DNA from: Streptomyces scopuliridis RB72 | GTDB lineage: Bacteria; Actinomycetota; Actinomycetes; Streptomycetales; Streptomycetaceae | Assembly (NCBI RefSeq): GCF_000718095.1 | Contig: NZ_JOEI01000002.1 | Coordinates: 372,001-436,000, forward strand | Reading direction: 5' to 3' | Length of the DNA stretch: 64,000 nt | Shown here: positions 17,752 to 25,132 of the stretch, piece after piece | Position numbering within the stretch: the first letter of the stretch is position 1 | Layout: each line of letters begins with the position of its first letter | The notes under the pieces: model-generated | The model's database searches: none | What the model was told of the DNA's origin: nothing | Seen by the model: only the letters and a program-made list of their open reading frames with translations | Position numbers and translations under genes: made by a program

Positions 17752-18702
17752 ATGGATCACAGCGGGCACGGCATGACCATGGATCTGCCGCCGTTCACGC
17801 TGAGCCGGGCGCTGGAGTTCTCCCCGGACCTCTTCTTCCTCATCGGCTGTGTGCTGGCACTGGTCCTGTACGGCGGGGGCGTCCTGCGGCTGCGGCGGCG
17901 GGGCGACAGCTGGCCGGTGGGCCGCACCGTCGCGTTCGTCCTCGGTGTGCTGACCGTCGCGCTGGTGATGTGCACCAAGCTGAACGACTACGGCATGGTC
18001 ATGTTCAGCGTGCATATGGTCCAGCACATGATCATCAGCATGGTCTCGCCGATCCTGCTGCTGCTCGGCGCGCCGGTCACGCTGGCGCTGCGCGCGCTGC
18101 CGGTCGCTGGGCGGGGCCGCAAGGGCCCGCGCGAGCTGCTGCTGGCCCTGCTGCACAGCCGCTACGTACGGATCGTCACGCACCCCGCCTTCACCATCCC
18201 GCTCTTCATCGCGAGCCTGTACGGGCTGTACTTCACGCCCCTCTTCGACTTCCTGATGGAGTCCAAGACCGGGCACATCGCGATGATGGTGCACTTCCTC
18301 GCGGTCGGCCTGGTGTTCTTCTGGCCGATCATGGGCGTCGACCCGGGCCCGCACCGGCCCGGTTATGTGATGCGGATGCTGGAGCTCTTCGCCGGCATGC
18401 CGTTCCACGCGTTCTTCGGGATCGCGCTGATGATGGCGAGCGAGCCGATGGTCGACGCGTACCGCACCCCCCCGGCCTCGCTCGGGATCGACGCGCTGAG
18501 CGATCAGAACGCGGCGGGCGGTATCGCCTGGGCGTTCAGCGAGATCCCGTCCGTGCTGGTCCTGATCGCGCTGGTCTTCCAGTGGTACCGCTCGGAGCAG
18601 CGGCAGGCGAAGCGCTCGGACCGGGCCGCCGACCGGGACGGTGACAAGGAACTCGCCGCGTACAACGCCTATCTGGCCTCACTCCAGGCCCGGGGGCAGT
18701 AG
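17752..18702 (+). CDS. CtaG/Caa3-type cytochrome c oxidase assembly membrane protein
   Basis: 316 residues, about seven membrane helices. The N-terminus MDHSGHGMTMDL is rich in His and Met, fitting copper binding on the outer face. Conserved segments include MFSVHMVQHMIISMVSPILL, MMVHFLAVGLVFFWPIMGVD, LFAGMPFHAFFGIALMM and a charged cytoplasmic tail. The family (caa3_CtaG) is tied to copper delivery to, or assembly of, haem-copper oxidases. Downstream, a 52-residue membrane protein follows in the same direction. Confidence 0.85.
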   Translation: MDHSGHGMTMDLPPFTLSRALEFSPDLFFLIGCVLALVLYGGGVLRLRRRGDSWPVGRTVAFVLGVLTVALVMCTKLNDYGMVMFSVHMVQHMIISMVSPILLLLGAPVTLALRALPVAGRGRKGPRELLLALLHSRYVRIVTHPAFTIPLFIASLYGLYFTPLFDFLMESKTGHIAMMVHFLAVGLVFFWPIMGVDPGPHRPGYVMRMLELFAGMPFHAFFGIALMMASEPMVDAYRTPPASLGIDALSDQNAAGGIAWAFSEIPSVLVLIALVFQWYRSEQRQAKRSDRAADRDGDKELAAYNAYLASLQARGQ

Positions 18703-18762
18703 CGCGAACCCCTGGTCCCGGGCGACGATGGGCGTCATGGCCCGGCCAGGAGGAGGACGCAC

Positions 18763-18921
18763 ATGTCCGGATCCACCAAGACCATGGGTGTGGTGACCGT
18801 CGGCGCGCTGGTCGTCGTGACGGGCTACACCGCGGCGCTCGGCAGTAACGGCTGGCTGTGGTTCGGCTGGGTGGTGCTGGCGCTGATCACGATCGGTATG
18901 GCCGCCTCGCGGGGGCACTGA
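18763..18921 (+). CDS. 52-residue membrane protein
   Basis: A short open frame with AGGAGGAC 6 bp before the ATG. It encodes MSGSTKTMGVVTVGALVVVT... through a second hydrophobic segment (GWLWFGWVVLALITIGMAA) to a basic RGH end. Two membrane helices joined by a short turn (GYTAALGSNG) are predicted. The coding bias fits its neighbours. It lies 60 bp after the CtaG-like gene and may be co-transcribed. No family recognised; function unknown. Confidence 0.65.
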   Translation: MSGSTKTMGVVTVGALVVVTGYTAALGSNGWLWFGWVVLALITIGMAASRGH

Positions 18922-18931
18922 GGCACGTCGC

Positions 18932-18982
18932 GCAACCCTTGGGTTGCACTATCGAGGGAGCAGTGCAACCATCGAGTTGCAC
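18932..18982. promoter_or_regulatory. Multi-copy GTTGCA operator before the SRPBCC/ArsR genes
   Basis: Four copies of the half-site ggTTGCA/TGCAAcc lie in 51 bp. gcaaccc-tt-gggttgc is at 18932-18947. ggttgcact (18942-18950) pairs with agtgcaacc (18962-18970) across 11 bases, and gtgcaac-catcga-gttgcac is at 18963-18982. It lies just before the SRPBCC gene, whose partner is an ArsR-type repressor, so autoregulation at these sites is the natural reading. Confidence 0.6.
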
Positions 18983-19012
18983 GTTGGTTCCGATCTGCGG
19001 AAGGTTCCCCTC

Positions 19013-19474
19013 ATGTCCACATCAGATGACCGCATCGAACGGGAGATCACCATCGCGGCGCCCAGGGAACGCGTCTGGGCGGTGCTGACAGAACCGGAGC
19101 ATGTCGGGAAGTGGTTCGGCCAGGGGCAGCCCGCCCCGATCGACCTGCGGCCGGGCGGCATCATGCACCTGGACCACGGCCAGTACGGCCAGTTCCCGAC
19201 GACGATCGTGAAGGTCGATCCGCCGCACTACTTCTCGTACCGCTGGGCCAGCGCGTACCCCGGCCAGGTGGCCGAGGAGGGCAACTCGACCCTCGTGGAG
19301 TTCACGCTCACCCCGGAGGGCGACGGAACCAGGCTGCGTGTGGTCGAGACCGGCTTCGCCGATATCGTGATCCCGGAGGACAGGAAGGACGTCGCATCGA
19401 AGGAGAGCCACACGGGTGGCTGGACGGACATGGTCGTCAACATCCGGGATTACGTGGAGCGACTCGACGCATGA
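19013..19474 (+). CDS. SRPBCC (AHSA1/START-like) domain protein
   Basis: 153 residues from the ATG at 19013, which follows GCGGAAGG at a slightly long spacing. The AHSA1 pattern is clear: IEREITIAAPRERVWAVLTE at the N-terminus, WFGQGQPAPIDLRPGG in the middle and the C-terminal helix HTGGWTDMVVNIRDYVERL. The helix-grip fold makes a deep hydrophobic ligand cavity; ligands vary and none can be assigned. It overlaps the ArsR gene by ATGA, a common gene pairing in actinobacteria in which the two are co-regulated. Confidence 0.88.
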   Translation: MSTSDDRIEREITIAAPRERVWAVLTEPEHVGKWFGQGQPAPIDLRPGGIMHLDHGQYGQFPTTIVKVDPPHYFSYRWASAYPGQVAEEGNSTLVEFTLTPEGDGTRLRVVETGFADIVIPEDRKDVASKESHTGGWTDMVVNIRDYVERLDA

Positions 19475-19812
19475 CGGCAGAAGCCGACCGGGACACCGTG
19501 GCGGAGGTCCTGTCCGCGCTGGCGGATCCGACCCGGCGCCGGATACTCGACGCCCTCGCCGCGCACGGCGAGGCGACCGCCACGGTACTGGCCGGGGAAC
19601 TGCCGGTCAGCCGCCAGGCGATCGTCAAACACCTCGCGGTCCTCGACCGGGCCGGTCTGGTCGCCGCGCACCGGGCGGGCCGCGAGGCGCGGTACGTGGT
19701 GCGCCCGGCGCGGCTCAGTGTCACCGCCCGGTGGATGGACCGGGTCGCCGCGGACTGGGACTCCCGGCTCTCGGCGATCAAGCGCCTCGCCGAGGACGCG
19801 TCCGACGCCTAG
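19471..19812 (+). CDS. ArsR family transcriptional regulator
   Basis: 113 residues, a winged helix of the ArsR/SmtB class: ADPTRRRILDALAAHGEATA, then LAGELPVSRQAIVKHLAVLD (recognition helix) and the wing AGREARYVVRP. The metal-binding Cys box ELCVC of true ArsR proteins is absent, so metal sensing is unlikely. It starts inside the stop of the SRPBCC gene and probably represses the pair through the GTTGCA repeats upstream. Confidence 0.88.
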   Translation: MTAEADRDTVAEVLSALADPTRRRILDALAAHGEATATVLAGELPVSRQAIVKHLAVLDRAGLVAAHRAGREARYVVRPARLSVTARWMDRVAADWDSRLSAIKRLAEDASDA

Positions 19813-19947
19813 GTCCTGTCCGGTCGATCTTCGCGGATCAGGCCGCGGCGTCTGGCGCACTACGTTCGCTGCGCTCTCTTCGTCTCGGCGCCTTGATTCC
19901 TCCTTCGGATGCCGAGCGGCGATCGCAAGGCGGAGGGTCTCCCCAGT
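19811..19947. repeat. Dispersed intergenic repeat overlapping the flotillin gene end
   Basis: The segment starts aggtcctgtccggtcgatct and resembles the arm of the hairpin at 16421. It continues through several short imperfect inverted repeats (ggcgc...ggcgcc around 19853-19893; cctcc...ggagg around 19900-19939). It contains the stop codon of the leftward flotillin-like gene (TAG at 19860-19862), so about 28 codons of that gene lie in repeat sequence. From its shape it looks like a Streptomyces intergenic palindromic element; copy number elsewhere cannot be judged here. Confidence 0.55.
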
Positions 19948-21164
19948 ACTGGACGGGATTCGGTGACTCGGAGCGCGGGCTTCCGGTTCACGCTGGGGGT
20001 CGCGCCCGCCGCCTCCTTGGCTCCGTCCGTGGAGCCCTTGAGCGAGTTCAGGATGGCCATGCCCTGGCCCACCAGACCCGCCGCCATGTCGTTGACGCCG
20101 TCGGTGCCGTTCAGGACGGTGAGGTTCGCTCCCGACATGCCCCGGGAAGCCGCGTCGGCCAGCGCCGGCAGGTTCTCCACGATGCGGTTGGCCGCGATGA
20201 GTTCCTGGTTGCCGTCCTTCAGGGAGGCCGCGCGGGCGGTGTTCGCGTCGGCCTGGGCCTGGGCGAGCGCGCGCTCGCTGTACGCGTTGCCGTCCGCCTC
20301 GAACTTCGCCCGGTCACGCGCCGCTTCCGCGAGCGTCCGCTGCCGGTACGCCTCGGCGTCCGCCGGACGCCGGACCTCGGCCTCCAGCCGCTGCGCGGCC
20401 AGTCGCGCCTGACGCTCCGCCAGGGCCGTCTGCTGCTCGATGGTGTCCTGCGAGGACCTGGCCTCGGCCAGCGGTCCCGCCTGCGCGGCGCGCGCCTTGA
20501 CCTGCTCCGTCTCGGCGAGGAAGCCGGCCCGCTTGATCGCGGTGTCCCGTTCGTACTCGGCCTTGAGCGCGGCGGCCTGCTGCTCGCGTTCGGAGGCTTC
20601 CTGGTCCGCCTTGGCCTGGGCGATACGCGCCTGGCTCGCGACGGCGGCGGCGTGCGGGGCCGCCAGGTTGTTGATGTAGCCGGTCGTGTCCTCGATCTCC
20701 TGGATCTGGAGGGCGTCCACGACGATGCCGAGCTTCTCCATCTCGCTGTGGCTGCCCTGCTTGACCTCCTGGGCCACCCGGTCGCGCTCGCGGATGATCT
20801 GCTCCACGGTCAGTCCGCCGACGATGGAGCGCAGGTGGCCTGCGAAGATCCGGCCGACCAGCTCTTCCATGTGTTCCTGTTCCGTCAGGAAGCGCCGGGC
20901 CGCGTTGGCGATCGACACGGCGTCGTCGCCGACCTTGAACACGGATACCGCGCGGACCCTGAGCCGGATGCCCTGCTGGGTCACACAGTCCTCGACGATC
21001 TCCGCCTCCCGCAGCGCGAGTGACAGCATGCGGGCCTTCTGTTTGATGGGCATGACGAAACTGCCGTGCCCGGTGACGATCCGGAACTGTGTGTCCTGTG
21101 CCTGGCGTTTGGAACCGGATATGAGCATCGCCTCGTTGGGCGCGGGAACATGCCAGAACAGCAT
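19860..21164 (-). CDS. Flotillin-like SPFH domain protein
   Basis: 434 residues; the ATG at 21164 follows AGGAG. The SPFH/band-7 domain covers about residues 10-160 (RIVTGHGSFVMPIKQKARML, IANAARRFLTEQEHMEELVG, AGHLRSIVGGLTVEQIIRER). A long Ala/Glu/Arg-rich coiled coil follows (about 180-330), including the flotillin-type EAEVRRPADAEAYRQRTLAEA. Flotillins scaffold membrane microdomains. This one lacks the N-terminal membrane hairpin of B. subtilis YuaG. Its C-terminal tail (about RPVLGRPSALRSPLGIRR to the end) is encoded by a repeat element. It follows an NfeD-like gene, the usual partner. Confidence 0.85.
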   Translation of the reverse strand: MLFWHVPAPNEAMLISGSKRQAQDTQFRIVTGHGSFVMPIKQKARMLSLALREAEIVEDCVTQQGIRLRVRAVSVFKVGDDAVSIANAARRFLTEQEHMEELVGRIFAGHLRSIVGGLTVEQIIRERDRVAQEVKQGSHSEMEKLGIVVDALQIQEIEDTTGYINNLAAPHAAAVASQARIAQAKADQEASEREQQAAALKAEYERDTAIKRAGFLAETEQVKARAAQAGPLAEARSSQDTIEQQTALAERQARLAAQRLEAEVRRPADAEAYRQRTLAEAARDRAKFEADGNAYSERALAQAQADANTARAASLKDGNQELIAANRIVENLPALADAASRGMSGANLTVLNGTDGVNDMAAGLVGQGMAILNSLKGSTDGAKEAAGATPSVNRKPALRVTESRPVLGRPSALRSPLGIRRRNQGAETKRAQRT

Positions 21165-21211
21165 GGGGAACTCCTGTCGAACTGCCTGCTTCTCTGTGTT
21201 CAGGAAGGGGT

Positions 21212-21448
21212 TCAGGACGGAAAGGGCTCCACGATCACCGAACGCGCCGAGATCGACTCGACGACGATCACCCGGAGGTTTCTGCCGATCGGGTGGTCCG
21301 CCCAGGCCGCGTAGGCCTCGGATCCGCCCCGTACGGACACCAGCACCTCGCCGGGACCATCGGCCGGGATCGGTACGGTAACCCTGCCGATCGCGCCGAC
21401 AGGGCTCTGCGCGGAGTCATCTGCCACGGACATACGTCGTTGCTCCAC
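21212..21448 (-). CDS. Small NfeD-like OB-fold protein, flotillin partner
   Basis: 78 residues from a GTG at 21448 after GAGGGAGA; an ATG 15 bp downstream is possible. The core SPVGAIGRVTVPIPADGPGE then GEVLVSVRGGSEAYAAWAD and LRVIVVESISARSVIVEPF matches the C-terminal beta-barrel of NfeD-family proteins. The membrane part is missing. NfeD domains are nearly always encoded with flotillin/stomatin genes, and this gene lies 47 bp upstream of one. It probably binds the SPFH protein. Confidence 0.75.
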   Translation of the reverse strand: MEQRRMSVADDSAQSPVGAIGRVTVPIPADGPGEVLVSVRGGSEAYAAWADHPIGRNLRVIVVESISARSVIVEPFPS

Positions 21449-21647
21449 CCGTCTCCCTCGTGGCGGCGCGCCGGGCCCCCGGCGGACGGGATCGTCGCTC
21501 CACGGTCTCCGTGGGCCCGCGTCCGTACGGTCACCGGATCAGTCGCGATCATGGCGATCACGCTCCTGGAGGGCCGCGCCTCCGACCTCGTCCATCATCG
21601 AGGACGCCCCCGGCAGAGCGGCCGACGGCGACATACCCTCGATCTCT

Positions 21648-22391
21648 TCACAGTACTCCGGAGGGGGTCCCGGGAGCATGGCCGGCACGGAGGGCGGCCA
21701 GCACCAGCGCGCGGTTGTCGGGGGCCGTGGTGCCGTCGGGGAGGGCCGTACCGTCCTCGAATCCGATCCGGATCTGGTGGCCGTCGGCCAGGGCGGCGCG
21801 GAGCACCGGCCAGACCGTGGCGTCCTCGCCGTGGTAGAGCAGCGGGCAGCCGACACCCGCGGCCCGGACGGCGGCGGCCATGGCCCTGGCGTGGGCCACC
21901 GCCGTGTCCGGGTCCGGGTCCATCGGCTCGATCAGGATCCGTTCGTTCCGGTGGAGCGTCGGGGAGGCCAGCAGCGCCGGGACATCGGCCATGCTCCATA
22001 CCGCGCTCTCCAGGCGCATACCCCGCGCCACCACCAGAGCGGCCGTTTCGGCGGCGCCCTCCTCGCTGAAGGCGACCGAGGCGAAGTCCGGCAGCACCTC
22101 CCACGCCTTGACCAGGGCGAACCGCTCGTCGGGCGAGGAGCAGGTCCACAGCCCGGTGGTCGTGCCGAGCACCGCGCCCGGGGCCGCCGCGCGCACCTCG
22201 CGCAGGACCTCGGCGAGGGCGTCGGGGCGGATGGTCTGGCCGCCCCGCTCGTCCCTGACGTGGAGATGGACCACATCGGCTCCGGCGGCGACGACCGCCG
22301 CGGTGTCGGCGGCTATCTCCGCGGCCGTGATCGGGACGCCGGGGTGCTCGGACGTGCTGCGTCCACCGTTGACGGCGGCTTTCAGGAACAC
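21648..22391 (-). CDS. Beta-keto acid cleavage enzyme (BKACE, DUF849)
   Basis: 247 residues from a GTG at 22391, after GAAAGGACC. The TIM-barrel BKACE motif for zinc is AGADVVHLHVRDERGGQ (HxH near residue 50). A LKAAVNGGR N-terminus, SVAFSEEGAAETAALV, ILIEPMDPDPDTAV and the end IRIGFEDGTALPDG also fit. Members cleave a beta-keto acid with acetyl-CoA to give acetoacetate and a new acyl-CoA; Kce of lysine fermentation is the founder. It is shorter than the roughly 270-310 residues of most members. Last gene of the leftward importer operon. Confidence 0.85.
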   Translation of the reverse strand: MFLKAAVNGGRSTSEHPGVPITAAEIAADTAAVVAAGADVVHLHVRDERGGQTIRPDALAEVLREVRAAAPGAVLGTTTGLWTCSSPDERFALVKAWEVLPDFASVAFSEEGAAETAALVVARGMRLESAVWSMADVPALLASPTLHRNERILIEPMDPDPDTAVAHARAMAAAVRAAGVGCPLLYHGEDATVWPVLRAALADGHQIRIGFEDGTALPDGTTAPDNRALVLAALRAGHAPGTPSGVL

Positions 22392-22453
22392 GGTGGTCCT
22401 TTCGAAGGGGGGTGCGGTGCTCGATGGGTGGTGTGTGGGGGGCGCGGGGTGCG

Positions 22454-23125
22454 TCAGTGGGCCGACAGCCTCTCGACCACCTCCGTCGCGCCGGTCAGCG
22501 CACCGAGCGGTCTGCCCCTCCACAGGTCCGCGATCAGCTCCGGCTCCTCCGCGTCGTCGGCGAGCGCCTCGTCCAGTACGGCGGCCAGCCGCCCGGCGGG
22601 GGCGACGAGCAGTCCGTTGCCGTCCCCGAGGACGAGATCACCGGCGCGCACGGAGACTCCGCCGCAGGTGACGGGGGTGTTCAGCGCGCCGTCGGCGATG
22701 CCGTGCAGCTTGGTGGTGAGCATCGACAGGCCGTACGCGTAAACGGGCAGGCCGACCGCCCGCAGCGCGTCGATGTCCGTACAGACCCCGTCCACCACCG
22801 CGCCCACCGCGCCGCGCGCGGCCAGCGCGTTGGCGACCACCTCGCCGAGCGGCGCGTGTCTGCGGTCGCCACCGCAGTCGATCACCACCACATCGCCGGG
22901 CCCCACGAGCCCGGCGGCGTGGTGCAGCAGTGTGGAGTCGGTGGCGGTGATCCGTACGGTGACCGCGCGGCCGATCAGCTTGCGCTCGCCGGCGACGCGG
23001 TGCAGTCGCGGATCGCAGAAGCCCTCCTCCAAGTAGTGGCCCAGGGTGGGGAAGTCGAGCCGCGCCAGCCGTTCGAGGAGTGCGGGGTCCACGGGGGCGG
23101 GGAAGTCGTGCAGGGTGACGGGCAC
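22454..23125 (-). CDS. RraA-like family protein (HMG/CHA aldolase fold)
   Basis: 223 residues. RraA-fold features: FPTLGHYLEEGFCDPRL near the start, VVVIDCGGDRRHAPLGEVVA, NALAARGAVGAVVDGVCTDI and AGDLVLGDGNGLLVAP. Catalytic aldolases of this fold (4-hydroxy-4-methyl-2-oxoglutarate/CHA aldolase) carry a pyruvate- and metal-binding DGxxRD motif. Here it reads DGVCTD, the Arg replaced by Thr, so substrate or chemistry probably differs. It starts 7 bp after the nitrilase-family gene and is presumably part of the same degradation route. A decarboxylase/aldolase role is inferred only from fold. Confidence 0.8.
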   Translation of the reverse strand: MPVTLHDFPAPVDPALLERLARLDFPTLGHYLEEGFCDPRLHRVAGERKLIGRAVTVRITATDSTLLHHAAGLVGPGDVVVIDCGGDRRHAPLGEVVANALAARGAVGAVVDGVCTDIDALRAVGLPVYAYGLSMLTTKLHGIADGALNTPVTCGGVSVRAGDLVLGDGNGLLVAPAGRLAAVLDEALADDAEEPELIADLWRGRPLGALTGATEVVERLSAH

Positions 23126-23132
23126 GGCGGAT

Positions 23133-23921
23133 TCACCTCGGTCCGATGATGATGCGGCGGTTGCGCAGGACGGGGAGCACGGTGCGGGCGGTGTCGATCC
23201 GGTCCTTGTCGATGTCGACCACGAACAGCGCCCTGCGCTCCTCGCCGAGCGCGGCCCTGACCACGCCGAGCGGGTCGACGGCCATGCTCATCCCGATGCA
23301 GTCGGGGGTGGTGAGCGAGGAGGCCACGACCCAGCAGGTGTTCTCGATGGCCCGGCCGCGCAGCAGTGTCGTCCAGTGGTCCTCCTTCAGCGGGCCCCGG
23401 ACCCAGGCCGCCGAGACCGACAGCAGATCGGCCCCCATCTCCACCAGGGACCTGGTGAATTCGGGGAAGCGCAGGTCGTAGCAGTTGACCAGACCGACAT
23501 TGAACGCGCCGATGCGGATGACGCAGGGCCCGGCATCGCCGCGCTGGACCTCCCGGGACTCCTTGTAGTCGAAGGCGTCGTAGAGGTGCATCTTCCGGTA
23601 GCTGCCCAGCGGTTGGCCGCCGGAGTCCAGGGCGACAAGGGTGTTGTACGGCAGAGACTCACCGCTGTCCTCGTAGCCGCCGGCGATGATGGCGACCCCG
23701 TGGGCGGCGGCGAGGCCGGCCAGTGTGTCCAGGAAACGCGGCCAGTGCGCGGCGGCGGCTTCCCGCAGGGACGCCACGGCCTCCGAGGGAATCATGGACT
23801 CCTCGGGGAATACGGCGAGTTCGGCACCCGCCGCCGCGGCCTCGCGGACCATCTCCTCGATGACCGCGAGATTGCCGACGGCGTCGGCGGTCGGGGCGAA
23901 CTGGGCTACGGCGACCTTCAC
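23133..23921 (-). CDS. Carbon-nitrogen hydrolase (nitrilase superfamily amidase)
   Basis: 262 residues from a GTG at 23921 after AAGGAGATA. The nitrilase triad is visible: Glu in LAVFPEESMIPSE (about residue 43), Lys in GSYRKMHLYDAFDYKES (about 109) and Cys in VGLVNCYDLRFPEFTRSL (about 144), plus the second Glu region WVRGPLKEDHW. Members hydrolyse linear amides, omega-amides, carbamoyl groups or ureido acids; nitrile cleavage is rarer. Within this operon it would hydrolyse an imported amide-containing substrate before the BKACE and RraA-like steps. Substrate not readable. Confidence 0.88.
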   Translation of the reverse strand: MKVAVAQFAPTADAVGNLAVIEEMVREAAAAGAELAVFPEESMIPSEAVASLREAAAAHWPRFLDTLAGLAAAHGVAIIAGGYEDSGESLPYNTLVALDSGGQPLGSYRKMHLYDAFDYKESREVQRGDAGPCVIRIGAFNVGLVNCYDLRFPEFTRSLVEMGADLLSVSAAWVRGPLKEDHWTTLLRGRAIENTCWVVASSLTTPDCIGMSMAVDPLGVVRAALGEERRALFVVDIDKDRIDTARTVLPVLRNRRIIIGPR

Positions 23922-24018
23922 GGCCGTATCTCCTTGCTGTGCTGGTACGTGGGGGTGGACTTCCGCGCGCGGAGCGGGCCGTTCGACGGGCTGCTCGACG
24001 GGCCGCTCAAGGAGGTGT

Positions 24019-25131
24019 TCATTCGGCCAGCACCCGCGAGCGCTCCGGGTCCCAGCCGGCCCACACCTGCTCACCGACGGGCAGTTCGGCGCGGCCGGCG
24101 CCGCCCGCCTCGGCCAGCAGCTCGCTGCCGTCGGCCAGGGTGAGGTGGTAGCGGGTGGCGTTGCCCAGATACACGGTCTGCTGGAGGGTCGCGGGAAGGG
24201 CCACCCCGCCGGGCGGCAGTGTGTCCGCGGTGCGGGCGACCGTCACGTTCTCGGGCCGTACGGCGAGATGGGCCTGTGCCCCGTCGGGCAGCGCGTGCCC
24301 GGGGACCGGGACGGTGCCCAGGCCGGCCACGGCCAGCCCGTCCGTACCGAGCCGGCCGGTGAGGAAGGTGGACGTGCCGATGAAGTCGGCGACGAAGCGG
24401 GTGGCGGGACGCTCGTAGATCGCCTCGGGGGTGTCCACCTGGAGCACCCGTCCGCCGTCCATCACCGCGATGCGGTCGGACATCGTCAGGGCCTCCTCCT
24501 GATCGTGAGTGACCGTCACGAATGTGACCCCGACCTCGCGTTGCAGCTTCTTCAGCTCCAACTGCATCTCGGCGCGCAGCTTCTGGTCGAGCGCGCCGAG
24601 CGGTTCGTCGAGCAGCAGCAGCGAGGGTCGTCCGATCAGCGCCCTGGCGATCGCCACGCGCTGCTTCTGGCCGCCCGACAGCCCGGCGACGGCGCGGTCG
24701 CCGTAACCGTCGAGACGTACCAGCGCCAGGGCATCACGCACGGCGCCGGGGATGGCGGACCGGGGGTGTTTGCGGACCTTCAGTTCGAAGGCGACGTTGT
24801 CGTACACGCTCAGATGCGGGAAGAGGGCGTAGCTCTGGAAGAGCATATTGAGGTCCCGCTTGTGCGGCGGGACGCCGGTGGCGTGGACGCCGCCCAGCTC
24901 GACGGTGCCCTCGCTGGGCGTCTCGAAGCCGGTGATCATCCGCATCAGGGTGGTCTTGCCGCAGCCGGAGGGGCCGAGGATCGAGAAGAACTCGTTCTGC
25001 CGGATGTCCAGGGTGACGTCCTTGACGGCGTACGCCGGGCCGAACGCCTTGCCGATCCCGGTCAGCCGGACGGCGGGGGCGGGGGCCGCGGCGGAAGCGG
25101 GCACGGAGGCGGGGGCGGGAGCTGATGTCAT
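24019..25131 (-). CDS. Polyamine-type ABC importer ATPase (PotA-like)
   Basis: 370 residues. After a 20-residue Ala/Pro tail comes a full importer ATPase: Walker A LGPSGCGKTTLMRMITGFE (about 51-69), Q-loop FQSYALFPHL, signature GLSGGQKQRVAIARALI, Walker B LLLLDEPLGALD and switch His TVTHDQEEALTM. A C-terminal TOBE domain follows (about 270-370). PotA/PotD-class systems import spermidine, putrescine and related cations. It starts one base after the stop of the binding-protein gene, so the two are coupled. Confidence 0.92.
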   Translation of the reverse strand: MTSAPAPASVPASAAAPAPAVRLTGIGKAFGPAYAVKDVTLDIRQNEFFSILGPSGCGKTTLMRMITGFETPSEGTVELGGVHATGVPPHKRDLNMLFQSYALFPHLSVYDNVAFELKVRKHPRSAIPGAVRDALALVRLDGYGDRAVAGLSGGQKQRVAIARALIGRPSLLLLDEPLGALDQKLRAEMQLELKKLQREVGVTFVTVTHDQEEALTMSDRIAVMDGGRVLQVDTPEAIYERPATRFVADFIGTSTFLTGRLGTDGLAVAGLGTVPVPGHALPDGAQAHLAVRPENVTVARTADTLPPGGVALPATLQQTVYLGNATRYHLTLADGSELLAEAGGAGRAELPVGEQVWAGWDPERSRVLAE

Positions 25132-25132
25132 G

